Shown here piece after piece: positions 1 through 8,678 of a stretch of 64,000 nt of DNA (positions are counted from its first letter, which is position 1; the number at the start of each line of letters is the position of its first letter). The stretch is from Sphingobacteriales bacterium 44-61 (GTDB lineage: Bacteria; Bacteroidota; Bacteroidia; Chitinophagales; Chitinophagaceae). Under the pieces are notes generated by a model, which was not told where the DNA came from, did no database searches, and saw only the letters and a program-made list of their open reading frames with translations. A program made the position numbers and the translations under genes. The stretch is from the NCBI GenBank assembly GCA_001898405.1, contig MKTW01000010.1:170405-234404 (forward strand). Reading direction: 5' to 3'.

Positions 1-1079
1 ATGCCGTATTTGAGGTGACCAACCGTCAATGGCTCGCAGAGACGGTCAATACAGATGAATTCCTGAAACAGGATGGCCGCGTAATGGAGATGTTGAGTGA
101 ACATCAGTGTGAAGGCTGGTTGGAAGGATACATACTTACGGGAAGGCATGGCCTTTTCAATTGCTATGAAGCGTTCATCCATATTGTAGACTCTATGTTT
201 AACCAGCACGCAAAATGGTTAAAGATGACAGCCCATCTCAACTGGCGGAAAAAATTACCTTCTTTAAATATCCTGCTTGCATCTCATGTATGGCGGCAAG
301 ATCATAATGGCTTCACTCACCAGGACCCAGGATTCCTGGATGTGGTGTTGAATAAAAAAGCATCCGTAGTAAGGATATATTTGCCACCTGATGCCAATTG
401 CCTTTTATCAGTGATGGATCATTGCCTGCAAAGCCGGCATTATGTAAACGTGGTAGTGGCAGGTAAGCATCCTTCTCCTCAATGGCTGTCTATGGATGAG
501 ACGGTAGTACATTGCACCAAAGGTATCGGCATCTGGACCTGGGCCAGCAATGATGCTGGCGCGGAACCCGATGTGGTGATGGCTTGTGCGGGTGATGTGC
601 CTACATTGGAAACACTGGCTGCAGTTTCCATTTTGCGTGATAACCTGCCGGAATTGAAAATACGTGTGGTGAATGTAGTAGACCTTATGAAACTGCAGCC
701 CAACACCGAACATCCGCATGGCTTAAATGATAAAGACTTTGATACACTGTTTACAAAAGATAAGCCAGTGATCTTTGCCTTTCATGGTTACCCCTGGCTT
801 ATTCACCGGCTTACTTACAAACGCACCAATCATGATAACATTCATGTAAGAGGATACAAAGAGGAAGGTACCATCACTACTCCTTTTGATATGACCGTAT
901 TGAATGATATGGACCGTTTTCACCTGGTAGAAGATGTAATAGATCGTTTGCCTGCCCTTGGGAGCAATGCTTCCTATCTGAAGCAGGAAATGCAGGACAA
1001 ACTGATCAAACATCGTAATTATATCAATGAAAACGGAATGGATATGCCCGAGATCAGGGAATGGAAATGGAAATACTGA
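1..1079 (+). CDS. xfp: Phosphoketolase, C-terminal part (cut by window edge)
   Basis: The reading frame is open from the left edge (first full codon at base 3) to the TGA at 1077, giving about 358 residues of a family that is normally near 790. Phosphoketolase is a thiamine diphosphate enzyme that splits xylulose 5-phosphate (and often fructose 6-phosphate) with phosphate into acetyl phosphate and a shorter sugar phosphate. The visible part matches the family's transketolase-like C-terminal regions, for example [18 protein letters not shown] and [16 protein letters not shown]. Acetate kinase follows 14 bases downstream, so acetyl phosphate made here can be turned directly into acetate and ATP. 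The true start lies outside the window. Assignment is firm; preference for X5P or F6P cannot be told. Confidence 0.95.
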   Translation, partial: AVFEVTNRQWLAETVNTDEFLKQDGRVMEMLSEHQCEGWLEGYILTGRHGLFNCYEAFIHIVDSMFNQHAKWLKMTAHLNWRKKLPSLNILLASHVWRQDHNGFTHQDPGFLDVVLNKKASVVRIYLPPDANCLLSVMDHCLQSRHYVNVVVAGKHPSPQWLSMDETVVHCTKGIGIWTWASNDAGAEPDVVMACAGDVPTLETLAAVSILRDNLPELKIRVVNVVDLMKLQPNTEHPHGLNDKDFDTLFTKDKPVIFAFHGYPWLIHRLTYKRTNHDNIHVRGYKEEGTITTPFDMTVLNDMDRFHLVEDVIDRLPALGSNASYLKQEMQDKLIKHRNYINENGMDMPEIREWKWKY

Positions 1080-1093
1080 ATAATAAGAATAGT

Positions 1094-2269
1094 ATGAAAA
1101 TTCTGGTGATCAATGCGGGTAGCAGCTCCGTAAAATTCAGGCTTTACAAAATGCCTGAAGAAACCCAGCTTTGCTCAGGAGTGGCAGAAAGGATCGGCGA
1201 TGAAAAATCGTATATCCATTTTACTATCGGAGATAAGCCTGAAGTGAATGAGTTGAATGTGCCGGTGGCTGATCATGCAGAGGCGGTGAGGCAGGTGGTA
1301 TTGTTGCTTAGCAACCCCGACCATGAGATCATTAAAGATCCTTTGGAAGTAAAAATAATAGGTCACCGGGTAGTGCATGGAGGGGAATATTTTTCAACAG
1401 CAGTTGAAATTACTAAAGAGGTAAAGGAAAAGATCAGGCAGTTATTTTCATTTGCTCCGCTTCATAATCCTGTCAACTTACGCTGTATAGAAGTAACAGA
1501 AGCTTTTTTTCCTTCGGCAAAGCAGGTAGCTGTTTTTGACACGGCTTTTCACCATCAACTTCCACAGGTTGCTGCGCAATATGCCCTTCCTCTTACTTAT
1601 TACAGAAATGATAAGATACGGGTTTATGGGTTTCATGGCATCAGCCATAAGTATGTGACCCGGAAAGCCAGTGAATATCTTAATAAACCGGATGCAAAAC
1701 TGGTCAGTATACATTTGGGAAACGGCTGCAGCATTGTGGCCGTGCAGGGAGGTAGGTCAATGGACACAAGCATGGGGTTCAGCCCCCTGAGCGGATTGAT
1801 AATGGGCTCCAGGGTTGGAGATATCGATGCCTCAGTGGTACTGCACTTGCAAACGCAATGCGGACTGAATGCAGATTATGTAGACACTTTGCTCAATAAG
1901 CAATCGGGACTCTTGGGGCTTACAGGGCATAGCGATATGCGTGAAGTACGTAAAGCTATTGCAAATGGAGATAAGGAAGCCCGCTTTGCATGTGAACTGT
2001 ACACTTACCGGATAAAAAAATATATCGGCGCCTATGCTGCTGTATTAAATGGCCTTGATGCATTGATCTTTACTGCGGGCGTAGGGGAGAATGATGCGCA
2101 GATCAGGGAAATGGTTTGCAGTGGTATGAAGTTCTTAGCTATTGGTCTTGATAAGGAAAAAAATAAAATGAATGCCACGGAGATCAATACTGAAAATTCG
2201 AAAGTTAAGATACTGGTTATTCCTACAAACGAAGAACTGGAAATTGCAAGGCAGGCATTTTTTGAGTGA
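1094..2269 (+). CDS. ackA: Acetate kinase
   Basis: A 391-residue protein of the usual length for acetate kinase, which interconverts acetyl phosphate plus ADP with acetate plus ATP in the cytoplasm. Family motifs are the N-terminal MKILVINAGSSSVKFRLY, the phosphate-binding GFHGISHKYV and HLGNGCSIVA segments, and FTAGVGEN near the C-terminus. I chose ATG 1094 because the family begins at this MKILVINAG segment; an in-frame ATG at 1061 would overlap the phosphoketolase gene and add 11 residues foreign to the family. Being directly behind phosphoketolase, it completes a phosphoketolase-acetate kinase shunt. No phosphotransacetylase is adjacent. Confidence 0.95.
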   Translation: MKILVINAGSSSVKFRLYKMPEETQLCSGVAERIGDEKSYIHFTIGDKPEVNELNVPVADHAEAVRQVVLLLSNPDHEIIKDPLEVKIIGHRVVHGGEYFSTAVEITKEVKEKIRQLFSFAPLHNPVNLRCIEVTEAFFPSAKQVAVFDTAFHHQLPQVAAQYALPLTYYRNDKIRVYGFHGISHKYVTRKASEYLNKPDAKLVSIHLGNGCSIVAVQGGRSMDTSMGFSPLSGLIMGSRVGDIDASVVLHLQTQCGLNADYVDTLLNKQSGLLGLTGHSDMREVRKAIANGDKEARFACELYTYRIKKYIGAYAAVLNGLDALIFTAGVGENDAQIREMVCSGMKFLAIGLDKEKNKMNATEINTENSKVKILVIPTNEELEIARQAFFE

Positions 2270-2296
2270 CCGATAACATAAGTGCAGTCAAAATCC

Positions 2297-3493
2297 TCAG
2301 CTTTTCTTTTTTATCACCAGTACTTCCACTTCTCTTTCAGCTTTCTCGTAATATAATCCCAGGGAGGCAAATGCTTCTTTTAAAGAATCTTTTTTCTCCG
2401 GTTGCCATTGGAAAAAGATATCATAACGGCCATCCAGCCCGGTTTCGTTGATCACTTTTCCGGGAAACAATCCAAATCCTTCCATGTATTCTGCCAAGGC
2501 ATCCAGTTTTACTCCGTTCCCTTCGAAATGACCACCGCCCGCATTGAAATTGTCATTCTTTTCAGATGATGGCTTCAGGCGGCTGATCGCATCCTTATTT
2601 GCTTTGATAAGCAGAACGGGTTGTTTCCGTTTTTCGAGTACCGCTTCTACGTCTACAAAATGCTTCTTGAGCTGTTGTTGGATGAATAGCATCAGTTTTG
2701 CTTTATCAGGTTGTTCGATCCATGCATCAAGGGAGAATTTCTCCATATCGGCATAGCTGCGCTTCACTGTATCATATTCGTTGATCACAAGGTGGAATGT
2801 TTTTTCATACGCAAGGCGGAAAAGACCATCGAGCGTCATGTTAATGATGCTTAATCTCCTGTCTTTAAAAATGCCGGTATTGTACCTTTTTGACATGGAG
2901 CCCGCTCCTTCAACCGATGGCAGCAGGCTGAAGTATTCAGGTTTGGTGGAGTCTGCTTTCAAATATTCATCAATGTCAAAATCGACCCGGTCTTTTTTGA
3001 ATGGAAGATTGACAGCTACGCCCTGCAAAGCCAGTTTTAAGATATCAAGGGAAATATTATCTGCACTGGTAATAGCATACACTTTTCCTTCCGGCCCTAT
3101 TAACACGGTGTGTGGAATGGTCCTGTGGGGAAAATAGGATTTAAGCATACCAGATGTATCGCTTGTCAGTGTGAGTGTACTGGGCCTGGCTTTATTGAAC
3201 CTGACCAATCGCTCTGCCGGTTCTTCGGAGATAGCAACTACCTCCAACTTGTCACCAAGAGCGGATTTATATCCCTCCAACTCTTTCATTGAACTGATGC
3301 AGGGGCTGCACCAGGTAGCCCAGAAATCAATGATCAATAATTTCCCCCGGAATTTTTTTACCGGCCTGGAAGGTTCTCCGGCCAGGGTTGCCGGTAGAGA
3401 GATATCCGGCATTTGATCACCGGGAGAGAGTGCCTGTGAAAAACAATCTCCGCTAAAAAGAATAACTAACAGGCAGATGATTATTTTTTTCAT
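2297..3493 (-). CDS. TlpA-type thioredoxin domain fused to DUF3738 (exported)
   Basis: A 398-residue exported protein. The start at 3493 gives a clean signal peptide (MKKIIICLLVILFSGDCFS); a second ATG lies two codons upstream. Residues roughly 25-165 are a TlpA/AhpC-type thioredoxin domain with the redox motif WATWCSPC and a cis-Pro region TIPHTVLI. The C-terminal 200 residues look like DUF3738, the soil-associated TIGR03435 domain, with its conserved end pattern INETGLDGRYDIFFQW and LGLYYEKAEREVEVLVI. TlpA proteins act as thiol-disulfide reductants outside the cytoplasm; the role of DUF3738 is unknown. It is divergent from the histidine kinase at 3646, which might share its regulation. Confidence 0.85.
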   Translation of the reverse strand: MKKIIICLLVILFSGDCFSQALSPGDQMPDISLPATLAGEPSRPVKKFRGKLLIIDFWATWCSPCISSMKELEGYKSALGDKLEVVAISEEPAERLVRFNKARPSTLTLTSDTSGMLKSYFPHRTIPHTVLIGPEGKVYAITSADNISLDILKLALQGVAVNLPFKKDRVDFDIDEYLKADSTKPEYFSLLPSVEGAGSMSKRYNTGIFKDRRLSIINMTLDGLFRLAYEKTFHLVINEYDTVKRSYADMEKFSLDAWIEQPDKAKLMLFIQQQLKKHFVDVEAVLEKRKQPVLLIKANKDAISRLKPSSEKNDNFNAGGGHFEGNGVKLDALAEYMEGFGLFPGKVINETGLDGRYDIFFQWQPEKKDSLKEAFASLGLYYEKAEREVEVLVIKKKS

Positions 3494-3645
3494 GCGCATA
3501 TTTTTAATTAAGGGAATGGCAGTATGATTAACCAGGCAAACATAAAGCTGCCTTTTCCCAAACCCGGTTAACCGCTTACGAATCATTGTTAATGTTTGTT
3601 AATTGATTTTCCCCGTCCCGTACAAACCCGATACATTTGCCTGGC

Positions 3646-5127
3646 ATGAAGCACCGATTAAAGCAATTATTTATCCTTTCTGTTATGGCGTCTGTCGGAC
3701 TGCTGTGTTTACAGATCTATTGGATAAATGAAGGGTGGAACAGCGGGAAAGATATTTTAAAAAGACAGGTGGATTATTCATTTCAGCAGGCTATTGAAAA
3801 AGAATGGAACAAGCGGAAGGATACATTGTCTGCCTACCTGGAAGAATTCCTTTCAGATACGAGTTTTATCGGTATCGGTACAAAATATAATGAGAAAGAG
3901 AAGGTATGGATGATCACCATGTATGACCCCGAAAATCCTTCTGATTATTCTTCCTGGTCAAGCAAAACAATACAAGTTGGAGAAAAGCTTCTTCCCGGCC
4001 AGAAAGAACAGATCATTGAGAAATATATATCGGATAATATCCGGAGGAATGTGCTGAATGATGTGATCTTTTTTTATACTCAGCGGTTCGGAAAGGTCTG
4101 GACAAAAAAGCATGCAGAGATGAATATAGATACAGTGCTGGTGAGTAAACTGTTTTCAGATGAACTGAGTAAGAACAACATTACTACTGGTTTCAGGATT
4201 CGTTACCGGGATACTACGGTGCAAAAGGAACCGGCAAAAGAACAATTCAGCGCCGTGCGTAGCACCGAATTGCCGGTCAATTACCTTACATTGAATGATT
4301 ATGACAGGAAATATAAAGCCGTCGCCCTGGTTGAGTCCCCCGGCTTTGTATTGCTGAAGCGGATGTGGCTGGCCATTCTTTCATCCATGGTCTTACTGGG
4401 GCTTACCCTGTTTTGCCTTTTCCGCATGTACAGAACGATCATCAGGCAAAAGCAACTGGATGAATTGAAGAACGACTTTATCAGCAGTATGACACATGAA
4501 TTGAAAACGCCGATCGCAACTGTAGCAGCAGCTGTTGACGGGCTTCAGTATTACGATGCTTTGGAAGATAGGCAAAGGACCCAACGCTATCTAAATACTT
4601 CCCGGAAGGAATTAAAGAAGCTCGATGAAATGGTGTCTAAAGTGCTATCGCTTTCAGTGGCAGAGAACCTCAATGAAAATTTGAAAAAGGAAAGCTTCTA
4701 TTTGAAAGAATTCCTGGAAGAATTGCTCTCATCTTTTACAGTCCAGGCTTCCTTTTCCTGGCAACTTGAAATAGAATCATTGCTGAAAATATACGGCGAC
4801 AGGGAAAAACTGGCCAGCGTGTTTCAGAATATTATTGAAAATTCGATCAAGTACGGCAGGGATAATATTGTAGTGTATGTCAAAGCCAGCTCAACAGGAG
4901 ATAGGCTGTTGATGGAGATAAGTGACAACGGCCCTGGAATAGACAATGACCATTTACCATATATTTTTAATAAATTTTATCGAACTTCTTTCGAAAATGC
5001 CGGGATCAAAGGGTTTGGGCTTGGGTTGTATTATGTAGCCCGGATCATCTCGGCCCATGGCGGACGCATTGAAGCAATCAATAAAAACGGTTTGAGTTTC
5101 CTGATCCAATTACCCATAAAAGATTGA
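3646..5127 (+). CDS. Membrane sensor histidine kinase (RprX-like)
   Basis: A 493-residue two-TM sensor kinase. TM1 spans about residues 7-25, an extracytoplasmic sensor of about 200 residues follows with no recognised fold, and TM2 is near residue 250. The HisKA motif MTHELKTPIATVAAAV carries the phospho-acceptor His284. ATP-binding boxes are QNIIENSIKYG (N), DNGPGID (G1) and GFGLGLYYV (G2). ATG 3646 was chosen over an upstream TTG at 3637. A TAnnTTTG-like box (TACATTTG, 3632-3639) sits just before the start. The gene overlaps its response regulator by 4 bases, so they form one operon resembling the Bacteroides RprX/RprY pair. The signal sensed is unknown. Confidence 0.92.
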   Translation: MKHRLKQLFILSVMASVGLLCLQIYWINEGWNSGKDILKRQVDYSFQQAIEKEWNKRKDTLSAYLEEFLSDTSFIGIGTKYNEKEKVWMITMYDPENPSDYSSWSSKTIQVGEKLLPGQKEQIIEKYISDNIRRNVLNDVIFFYTQRFGKVWTKKHAEMNIDTVLVSKLFSDELSKNNITTGFRIRYRDTTVQKEPAKEQFSAVRSTELPVNYLTLNDYDRKYKAVALVESPGFVLLKRMWLAILSSMVLLGLTLFCLFRMYRTIIRQKQLDELKNDFISSMTHELKTPIATVAAAVDGLQYYDALEDRQRTQRYLNTSRKELKKLDEMVSKVLSLSVAENLNENLKKESFYLKEFLEELLSSFTVQASFSWQLEIESLLKIYGDREKLASVFQNIIENSIKYGRDNIVVYVKASSTGDRLLMEISDNGPGIDNDHLPYIFNKFYRTSFENAGIKGFGLGLYYVARIISAHGGRIEAINKNGLSFLIQLPIKD

Positions 5128-5813
5128 AAAACGGTTATTCCATATTGCTATCCGAAGATGAGCAGTCGCTGGGTTCTATTATTGCAGAGAACCTTGAATC
5201 GGCTGGCTTTTCCGTAATGCATGTGCTTTCAGGCTATGATGCACTGGCCGCATTAAAGACGCAGGCTTTTTCCATCATTGTCCTGGATGTGATGATGCCC
5301 GGCCTCAATGGATTTGAACTGGCCCGTGAGATCAGGAAGTCTGATTCACTGGTCCCCATCCTTTTCCTGACCAGCAAAACCATGCCCCAGGATGTGGTGG
5401 ATGGTTTTGAAAGCGGCGGTAATGATTACCTCCGGAAACCGTTTGCAATGCAGGAACTGGTGATACGGATCAAGGTATTGCTGAGCGACGGGCGCTTATT
5501 GAAAAAGCAAGAACAAAGAGGACCGGTCAATATCGGGCTTTACCAATTTGACCCCGTAAAGCAAGAACTTGTATTTAATCTTCGCCGGCAAACACTCACA
5601 GCCCGTGAAGCTGAATTACTGTGGTTATTGTATGAAAACCGGCAGGAGCTCAACAGTAAGAAGAAAATACTGGAAGCGATCTGGGGTGATGATAATTTTT
5701 TTAATTCAAGAACACTTGATGTGTTTATTACCAAATTGAGGAAACATTTGCGGGAAGATGCAGGTGTGCAGATCATTAATATAAGAGGGGTGGGGTATAA
5801 GTTGGTTTGGTAA
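5124..5813 (+). CDS. OmpR-family response regulator (RprY-like)
   Basis: A 229-residue response regulator. The receiver domain has the acidic pocket in LLSEDE, the phospho-acceptor Asp55 in VLDVMMPGLNGFE, the switch Thr/Ser in FLTSKT and the conserved Lys in YLRKPF. The C-terminal winged helix ends in the hallmark IRGVGYKLVW. The likely start is TTG 5124, overlapping the kinase stop codon (TTGA); no ATG lies close enough to keep the first beta strand. Partner of the kinase upstream; target genes are not visible. The neighbouring TlpA gene is one possible target by proximity only. Confidence 0.92.
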   Translation: MKNGYSILLSEDEQSLGSIIAENLESAGFSVMHVLSGYDALAALKTQAFSIIVLDVMMPGLNGFELAREIRKSDSLVPILFLTSKTMPQDVVDGFESGGNDYLRKPFAMQELVIRIKVLLSDGRLLKKQEQRGPVNIGLYQFDPVKQELVFNLRRQTLTAREAELLWLLYENRQELNSKKKILEAIWGDDNFFNSRTLDVFITKLRKHLREDAGVQIINIRGVGYKLVW

Positions 5814-5849
5814 TTTCTTTTTAATGCGCTTATTTTTCAATAAAACTTC

Positions 5850-5866
5850 TTTACAAAATCTGTAAA
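5850..5866. promoter_or_regulatory. Palindromic candidate operator before GNAT/HTH cassette
   Basis: TTTACA-AAATC-TGTAAA is a perfect inverted repeat (6-bp arms, 5-base spacer) ending 19 bases before the ATG at 5886. A degenerate -7 box (TAACTTTA, 5875-5882) follows it. The site would suit autorepression by the downstream HTH protein; that link is inferred. Confidence 0.45.
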
Positions 5867-5885
5867 CTTTTTAGTAACTTTATAG

Positions 5886-6350
5886 ATGAAATTGCTAAAG
5901 GTTGGATCAAAGATCGAGAAGCGAGTTGTAATTGGACTGGCAGAGCCGGATGATTTCAAAATGCTCACTAAAAAGCGTTTTTCTTTTGTTTGGAAAACAG
6001 TTAAGAAGGTCGCAACAGTTTATAAACTACAAATTGAAGGAGAAAAAGACATTCTGGGAGTGATGGGGCTGGTTGATTGGCAGGAGGAGAAAAGAATAGA
6101 GATAAAATTGCTGGCAAGTTCAGTGGAAAATATTGGAAAGAATAAAATCTATAAAAATATTGCTGGTTGCCTGATAGCTTTTGCCTGCCGTTTAGCTGTT
6201 ATCCGGTATGGAATTGAGGCTTGTGTATCATTGGTGCCTAAGACTGAATTGATCGAACATTATATGCAAAAATATTATATGCAATATGCTGGGAGGCAGC
6301 TTTATCTTGATGGGAATAATTTGATTAAACTGATGGAGGAATATTTATGA
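5886..6350 (+). CDS. GNAT-like acetyltransferase, possible toxin
   Basis: A 154-residue protein that I read as a divergent GCN5-related N-acetyltransferase. Evidence is a central beta strand GVMGLVDWQ, a strand and turn IEIKLLASSVENIG, a helix at the acetyl-CoA loop position (KNKIYKNIAGCLIAFA), and a C-terminal pattern PKTELIEHYMQKYY...GRQLYLDG like the fY-kkyGF end of GNATs. The canonical Q/RxxGxG/A pyrophosphate loop is not clear. It overlaps the HTH gene by 4 bases (ATGA). Toxin first and HTH antitoxin second is the order of HigBA-type modules, and GNAT toxins such as TacT/AtaT are known with other antitoxin types. The toxin role is inference from context; a small metabolic acetyltransferase is the alternative. 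Confidence 0.5.
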   Translation: MKLLKVGSKIEKRVVIGLAEPDDFKMLTKKRFSFVWKTVKKVATVYKLQIEGEKDILGVMGLVDWQEEKRIEIKLLASSVENIGKNKIYKNIAGCLIAFACRLAVIRYGIEACVSLVPKTELIEHYMQKYYMQYAGRQLYLDGNNLIKLMEEYL

Positions 6351-6880
6351 AAAATAAAGGGATATCTTCAAAGTATACGGATAAAGAGTTGGCTGAGGCG
6401 CTTATTTTTCCGGTTAAGCTTACTGCAGCTCAAAAAAAGGAAGCTGCCAGGCAACTGGCTATTGCAAGGAAAACGACACAAAGGACCCTCTCTGAAAAAG
6501 ACAGGCTGATTTTGGGCCTTTCGCAACTAAAGTTCAAAATGGAAGATTATATCCGGAATAAAGAATTCGATCCGAATTTTACCTTCAGTTATTTTCTTAA
6601 ACAGTACGTGGAATTGTTGCGGGTAAAAAGAAAAGAATTTGCCAGTGAGATCGGCATCGACGAAACCCTATTGAGCCAGTTTATTAACCAGCACCGCATG
6701 CTTCCCGAATACATGGCAATAAGATTAGAGATTCATTCAAGCAACTCAATCCCTGCCGCATATTGGTTTAAAATTGTTGAGAAGCAAAAGGAGCACCAGC
6801 TTAGCACCAACACTGCAATAAGAAAGAAAGAGCGCAAGCATGTACGCCGGAGACTCGCTATCGGAGATGATCAGCAATAG
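6347..6880 (+). CDS. HTH protein, HigA-like candidate antitoxin
   Basis: A 177-residue protein. Residues about 85-140 form an XRE/HigA-type helix-turn-helix: a helix VKRKEFASEIGI, a turn, a recognition helix TLLSQFINQHRM, then PEYMAIRLEIHSSNSIPAAYW, which parallels the HigA pattern of a MALRL helix followed by a tryptophan-containing helix. The first 80 residues are a charged helical region that could bind a partner. The basic tail (KKERKHVRRR) could contact DNA. The gene is translationally coupled to the GNAT-like gene. It probably represses its own operon through the 5850-5866 palindrome and, if the pair is a toxin-antitoxin system, neutralises the upstream protein. Function not demonstrated. 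Confidence 0.6.
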   Translation: MKNKGISSKYTDKELAEALIFPVKLTAAQKKEAARQLAIARKTTQRTLSEKDRLILGLSQLKFKMEDYIRNKEFDPNFTFSYFLKQYVELLRVKRKEFASEIGIDETLLSQFINQHRMLPEYMAIRLEIHSSNSIPAAYWFKIVEKQKEHQLSTNTAIRKKERKHVRRRLAIGDDQQ

Positions 6881-7489
6881 CTAATCGGAGGCAGGGACAC
6901 GCATCAATTTTATAAACACCTCACTCCTCATCCTTTTTTCAATAGAATTATAACAAGGCTCCATTTCAATCAAAAACTTTTCCTGGAAAAGCTCCTTGTA
7001 TTCTTCAACTGTTCCGCCGAATGGTGGGCCGGCTTCTTCAAACAACCGGTTGAACAGCACTCCCACCAGTTTACCGCCCGGCTTTAGCAGCTTATACATT
7101 TGCTGCACATAGGCAGGCCTGCTTGAAGGAGGTAAGGCACAGAAAAATGTTTGCTCCAGTATGAGATCGTATTGTCCCTTCTGTTCAAAAAAATCGCCGG
7201 TAATGATCTGTAATTGTTTGCCGAGGTAGTGTTTGAATTTCTCTTGGAGTGAGGATGTCAGCGACGGCGAGATATCAATAAGTGTAAGATCAGTGAAACC
7301 CTTAGCCAGTATATACCCCGCTTCATAGCTGTTGCCGCAGCCGGGTATAAGAATGGATTGTTGTTTATCTTTAAGCTGATCAATATATTCCTTTAGCGGG
7401 GGAGAAGGATAACCAATATCCCAACGCGTTTCCCTGCTTTGGTATAACTGATCCCAGTATTGTTGTCCGGCTTTATTTTCCATGATCAT
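6881..7489 (-). CDS. TPMT-family SAM-dependent methyltransferase
   Basis: A 202-residue class I methyltransferase. It has the thiopurine-methyltransferase-like N-terminus YWDQLYQSRETRWDIGYPSP, the SAM-binding motif ILIPGCGNSYEAGYIL, the acidic strand end LTLIDISP, and a motif IV-like LILEQTFFCALPP. Such proteins methylate small thiols, selenium or halide compounds; the substrate here is unknown. The start at 7489 overlaps the upstream rhodanese stop codon in an ATGA arrangement (next ATG at 7483), so both genes are one operon. A sulfur-transfer enzyme beside a thiol-type methyltransferase suggests linked sulfur chemistry, but this is only suggestive. Confidence 0.88.
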   Translation of the reverse strand: MIMENKAGQQYWDQLYQSRETRWDIGYPSPPLKEYIDQLKDKQQSILIPGCGNSYEAGYILAKGFTDLTLIDISPSLTSSLQEKFKHYLGKQLQIITGDFFEQKGQYDLILEQTFFCALPPSSRPAYVQQMYKLLKPGGKLVGVLFNRLFEEAGPPFGGTVEEYKELFQEKFLIEMEPCYNSIEKRMRSEVFIKLMRVPASD

Positions 7490-7866
7490 TCAACCGGCAT
7501 TCCGGCTTCTTTCCAGGCTTTGATACCACCGTCCATATGGGCAACGTTTTCATAACCCATTTCCTTCAGCGTTTTAGCAGCCAATGCTGATCTGCCTCCG
7601 GAGGCGCAATGCAGGATGATCCTTTTGTTTTTATCGAATTCTGGTTTATGATAAGGGAGTGATGCATCAGCGTAAAATTCCAGCATGCCGCGCGGTGCAT
7701 GAGTGGAGCCGGGGATTTTACCTGTGACAGTTAGCTCTTCTGCTTCGCGGATATCAATAAGCTGTGCTTTCCCATTGTTTATCTCTTCCTTTACCTGGGC
7801 GGGAGTGAGGTTTTCAATTTGTTGCTTGGCCTCCTTTACAAGGTCCATTGCAGATTTTGCTGACAT
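7486..7866 (-). CDS. Single-domain rhodanese
   Basis: A 126-residue protein with one rhodanese domain. The conserved early motif is QLIDIREAEE and the active-site loop is HCASGGRSALAA with catalytic Cys87. The C-terminal strand HMDGGIKAWKEAGMPVE is typical. Rhodaneses carry a persulfide on this cysteine and pass sulfur to acceptors. I chose ATG 7866; a longer frame reaches 7935 and would add a short hydrophobic N-terminus, so an exported or anchored form cannot be wholly excluded. It is first in an operon with the methyltransferase. Confidence 0.9.
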   Translation of the reverse strand: MSAKSAMDLVKEAKQQIENLTPAQVKEEINNGKAQLIDIREAEELTVTGKIPGSTHAPRGMLEFYADASLPYHKPEFDKNKRIILHCASGGRSALAAKTLKEMGYENVAHMDGGIKAWKEAGMPVE

Positions 7867-7989
7867 ATAATAAGGTTTAGGCTGAATGAATACCAGCAGT
7901 ATGCTGACTGCCAGGTTACTAAAAATACAAAACAAAAGCTAAGCTCTTTGAGAAATGACCCGGGTTTATTTTCCCACAAAAGCGCTGAA

Positions 7990-8661
7990 TTACAGCCTCA
8001 GGTGAGAAGGTTGTTTGCCTTTCAATAAGAAGATATCAGGATTGATCATTTCCCTCTTTATAGAAGTTGCTGTGTAAGTGGAGCTTCCCGATTTATAGTT
8101 GTAGGTATATTCGAGTGCAAGGCCAGGCAGGCTGGCAAAAGCAGGTTCACAAATGGCCCGGAGCGGTTTGATCGCTTCAGTGTAATAAACGGTGATGGTG
8201 CGCCCGTCTTTCAGATAAATAATGGCTTTTTTGCAATTGTAGCCGAGTATCTTTTTGCTTTCACCGGCAACGGGTTTATAGTAAGCGCTATCATATTTAA
8301 GATTCAGCTTCTGCCAGTTGGATAAGGATACCTTCCTGGGATTGGCTTTGGCTGCTGATTCCTTTTCCTGGTAAATATGAATGGTTGAATCAGCGCCGGG
8401 AAGAAAGAACAGGCTTTCAATACGCATCAAGCTTAATAAACGTATCCGCGTTTTGTTTTTTGAAATAAAAACCGTTTTGTTGCCGCCATTATATGTTTCA
8501 GCGATACTTGTCCGGTTTAAGCCTGTTTTTATTTCAATGTTATAGGATATAACCATGTCTTCCGCGGAAGTATCGCCTGCTGCAAGACTTTGCGCATTGC
8601 TGCGCGTGGGTAATTGTAAAAGGAGAATGAGCAATAATATTTTGAAAAACTTTTGCAGCAT
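7990..8661 (-). CDS. Exported GLPGLI-like protein
   Basis: A 223-residue protein with a signal peptide (FFKILLLILLLQLPTRSNA, cleavage after about residue 23). The C-terminal half resembles the GLPGLI family found only in Bacteroidota: KILGYNCKKAIIYLKDGRT, a strand TVYYTEAI, and then FASLPGLALEYTYNY, where LPGLALEY corresponds to the name-giving motif. Function of the family is unknown; members are periplasmic or outer-membrane associated. It lies 17 bases downstream of the anti-sigma gene and is probably the third gene of that operon, so it may be linked to the envelope signal handled by the sigma/anti-sigma pair. Confidence 0.65.
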   Translation of the reverse strand: MLQKFFKILLLILLLQLPTRSNAQSLAAGDTSAEDMVISYNIEIKTGLNRTSIAETYNGGNKTVFISKNKTRIRLLSLMRIESLFFLPGADSTIHIYQEKESAAKANPRKVSLSNWQKLNLKYDSAYYKPVAGESKKILGYNCKKAIIYLKDGRTITVYYTEAIKPLRAICEPAFASLPGLALEYTYNYKSGSSTYTATSIKREMINPDIFLLKGKQPSHLRL

Positions 8662-8678
8662 GACTATATGCGGGAAAA

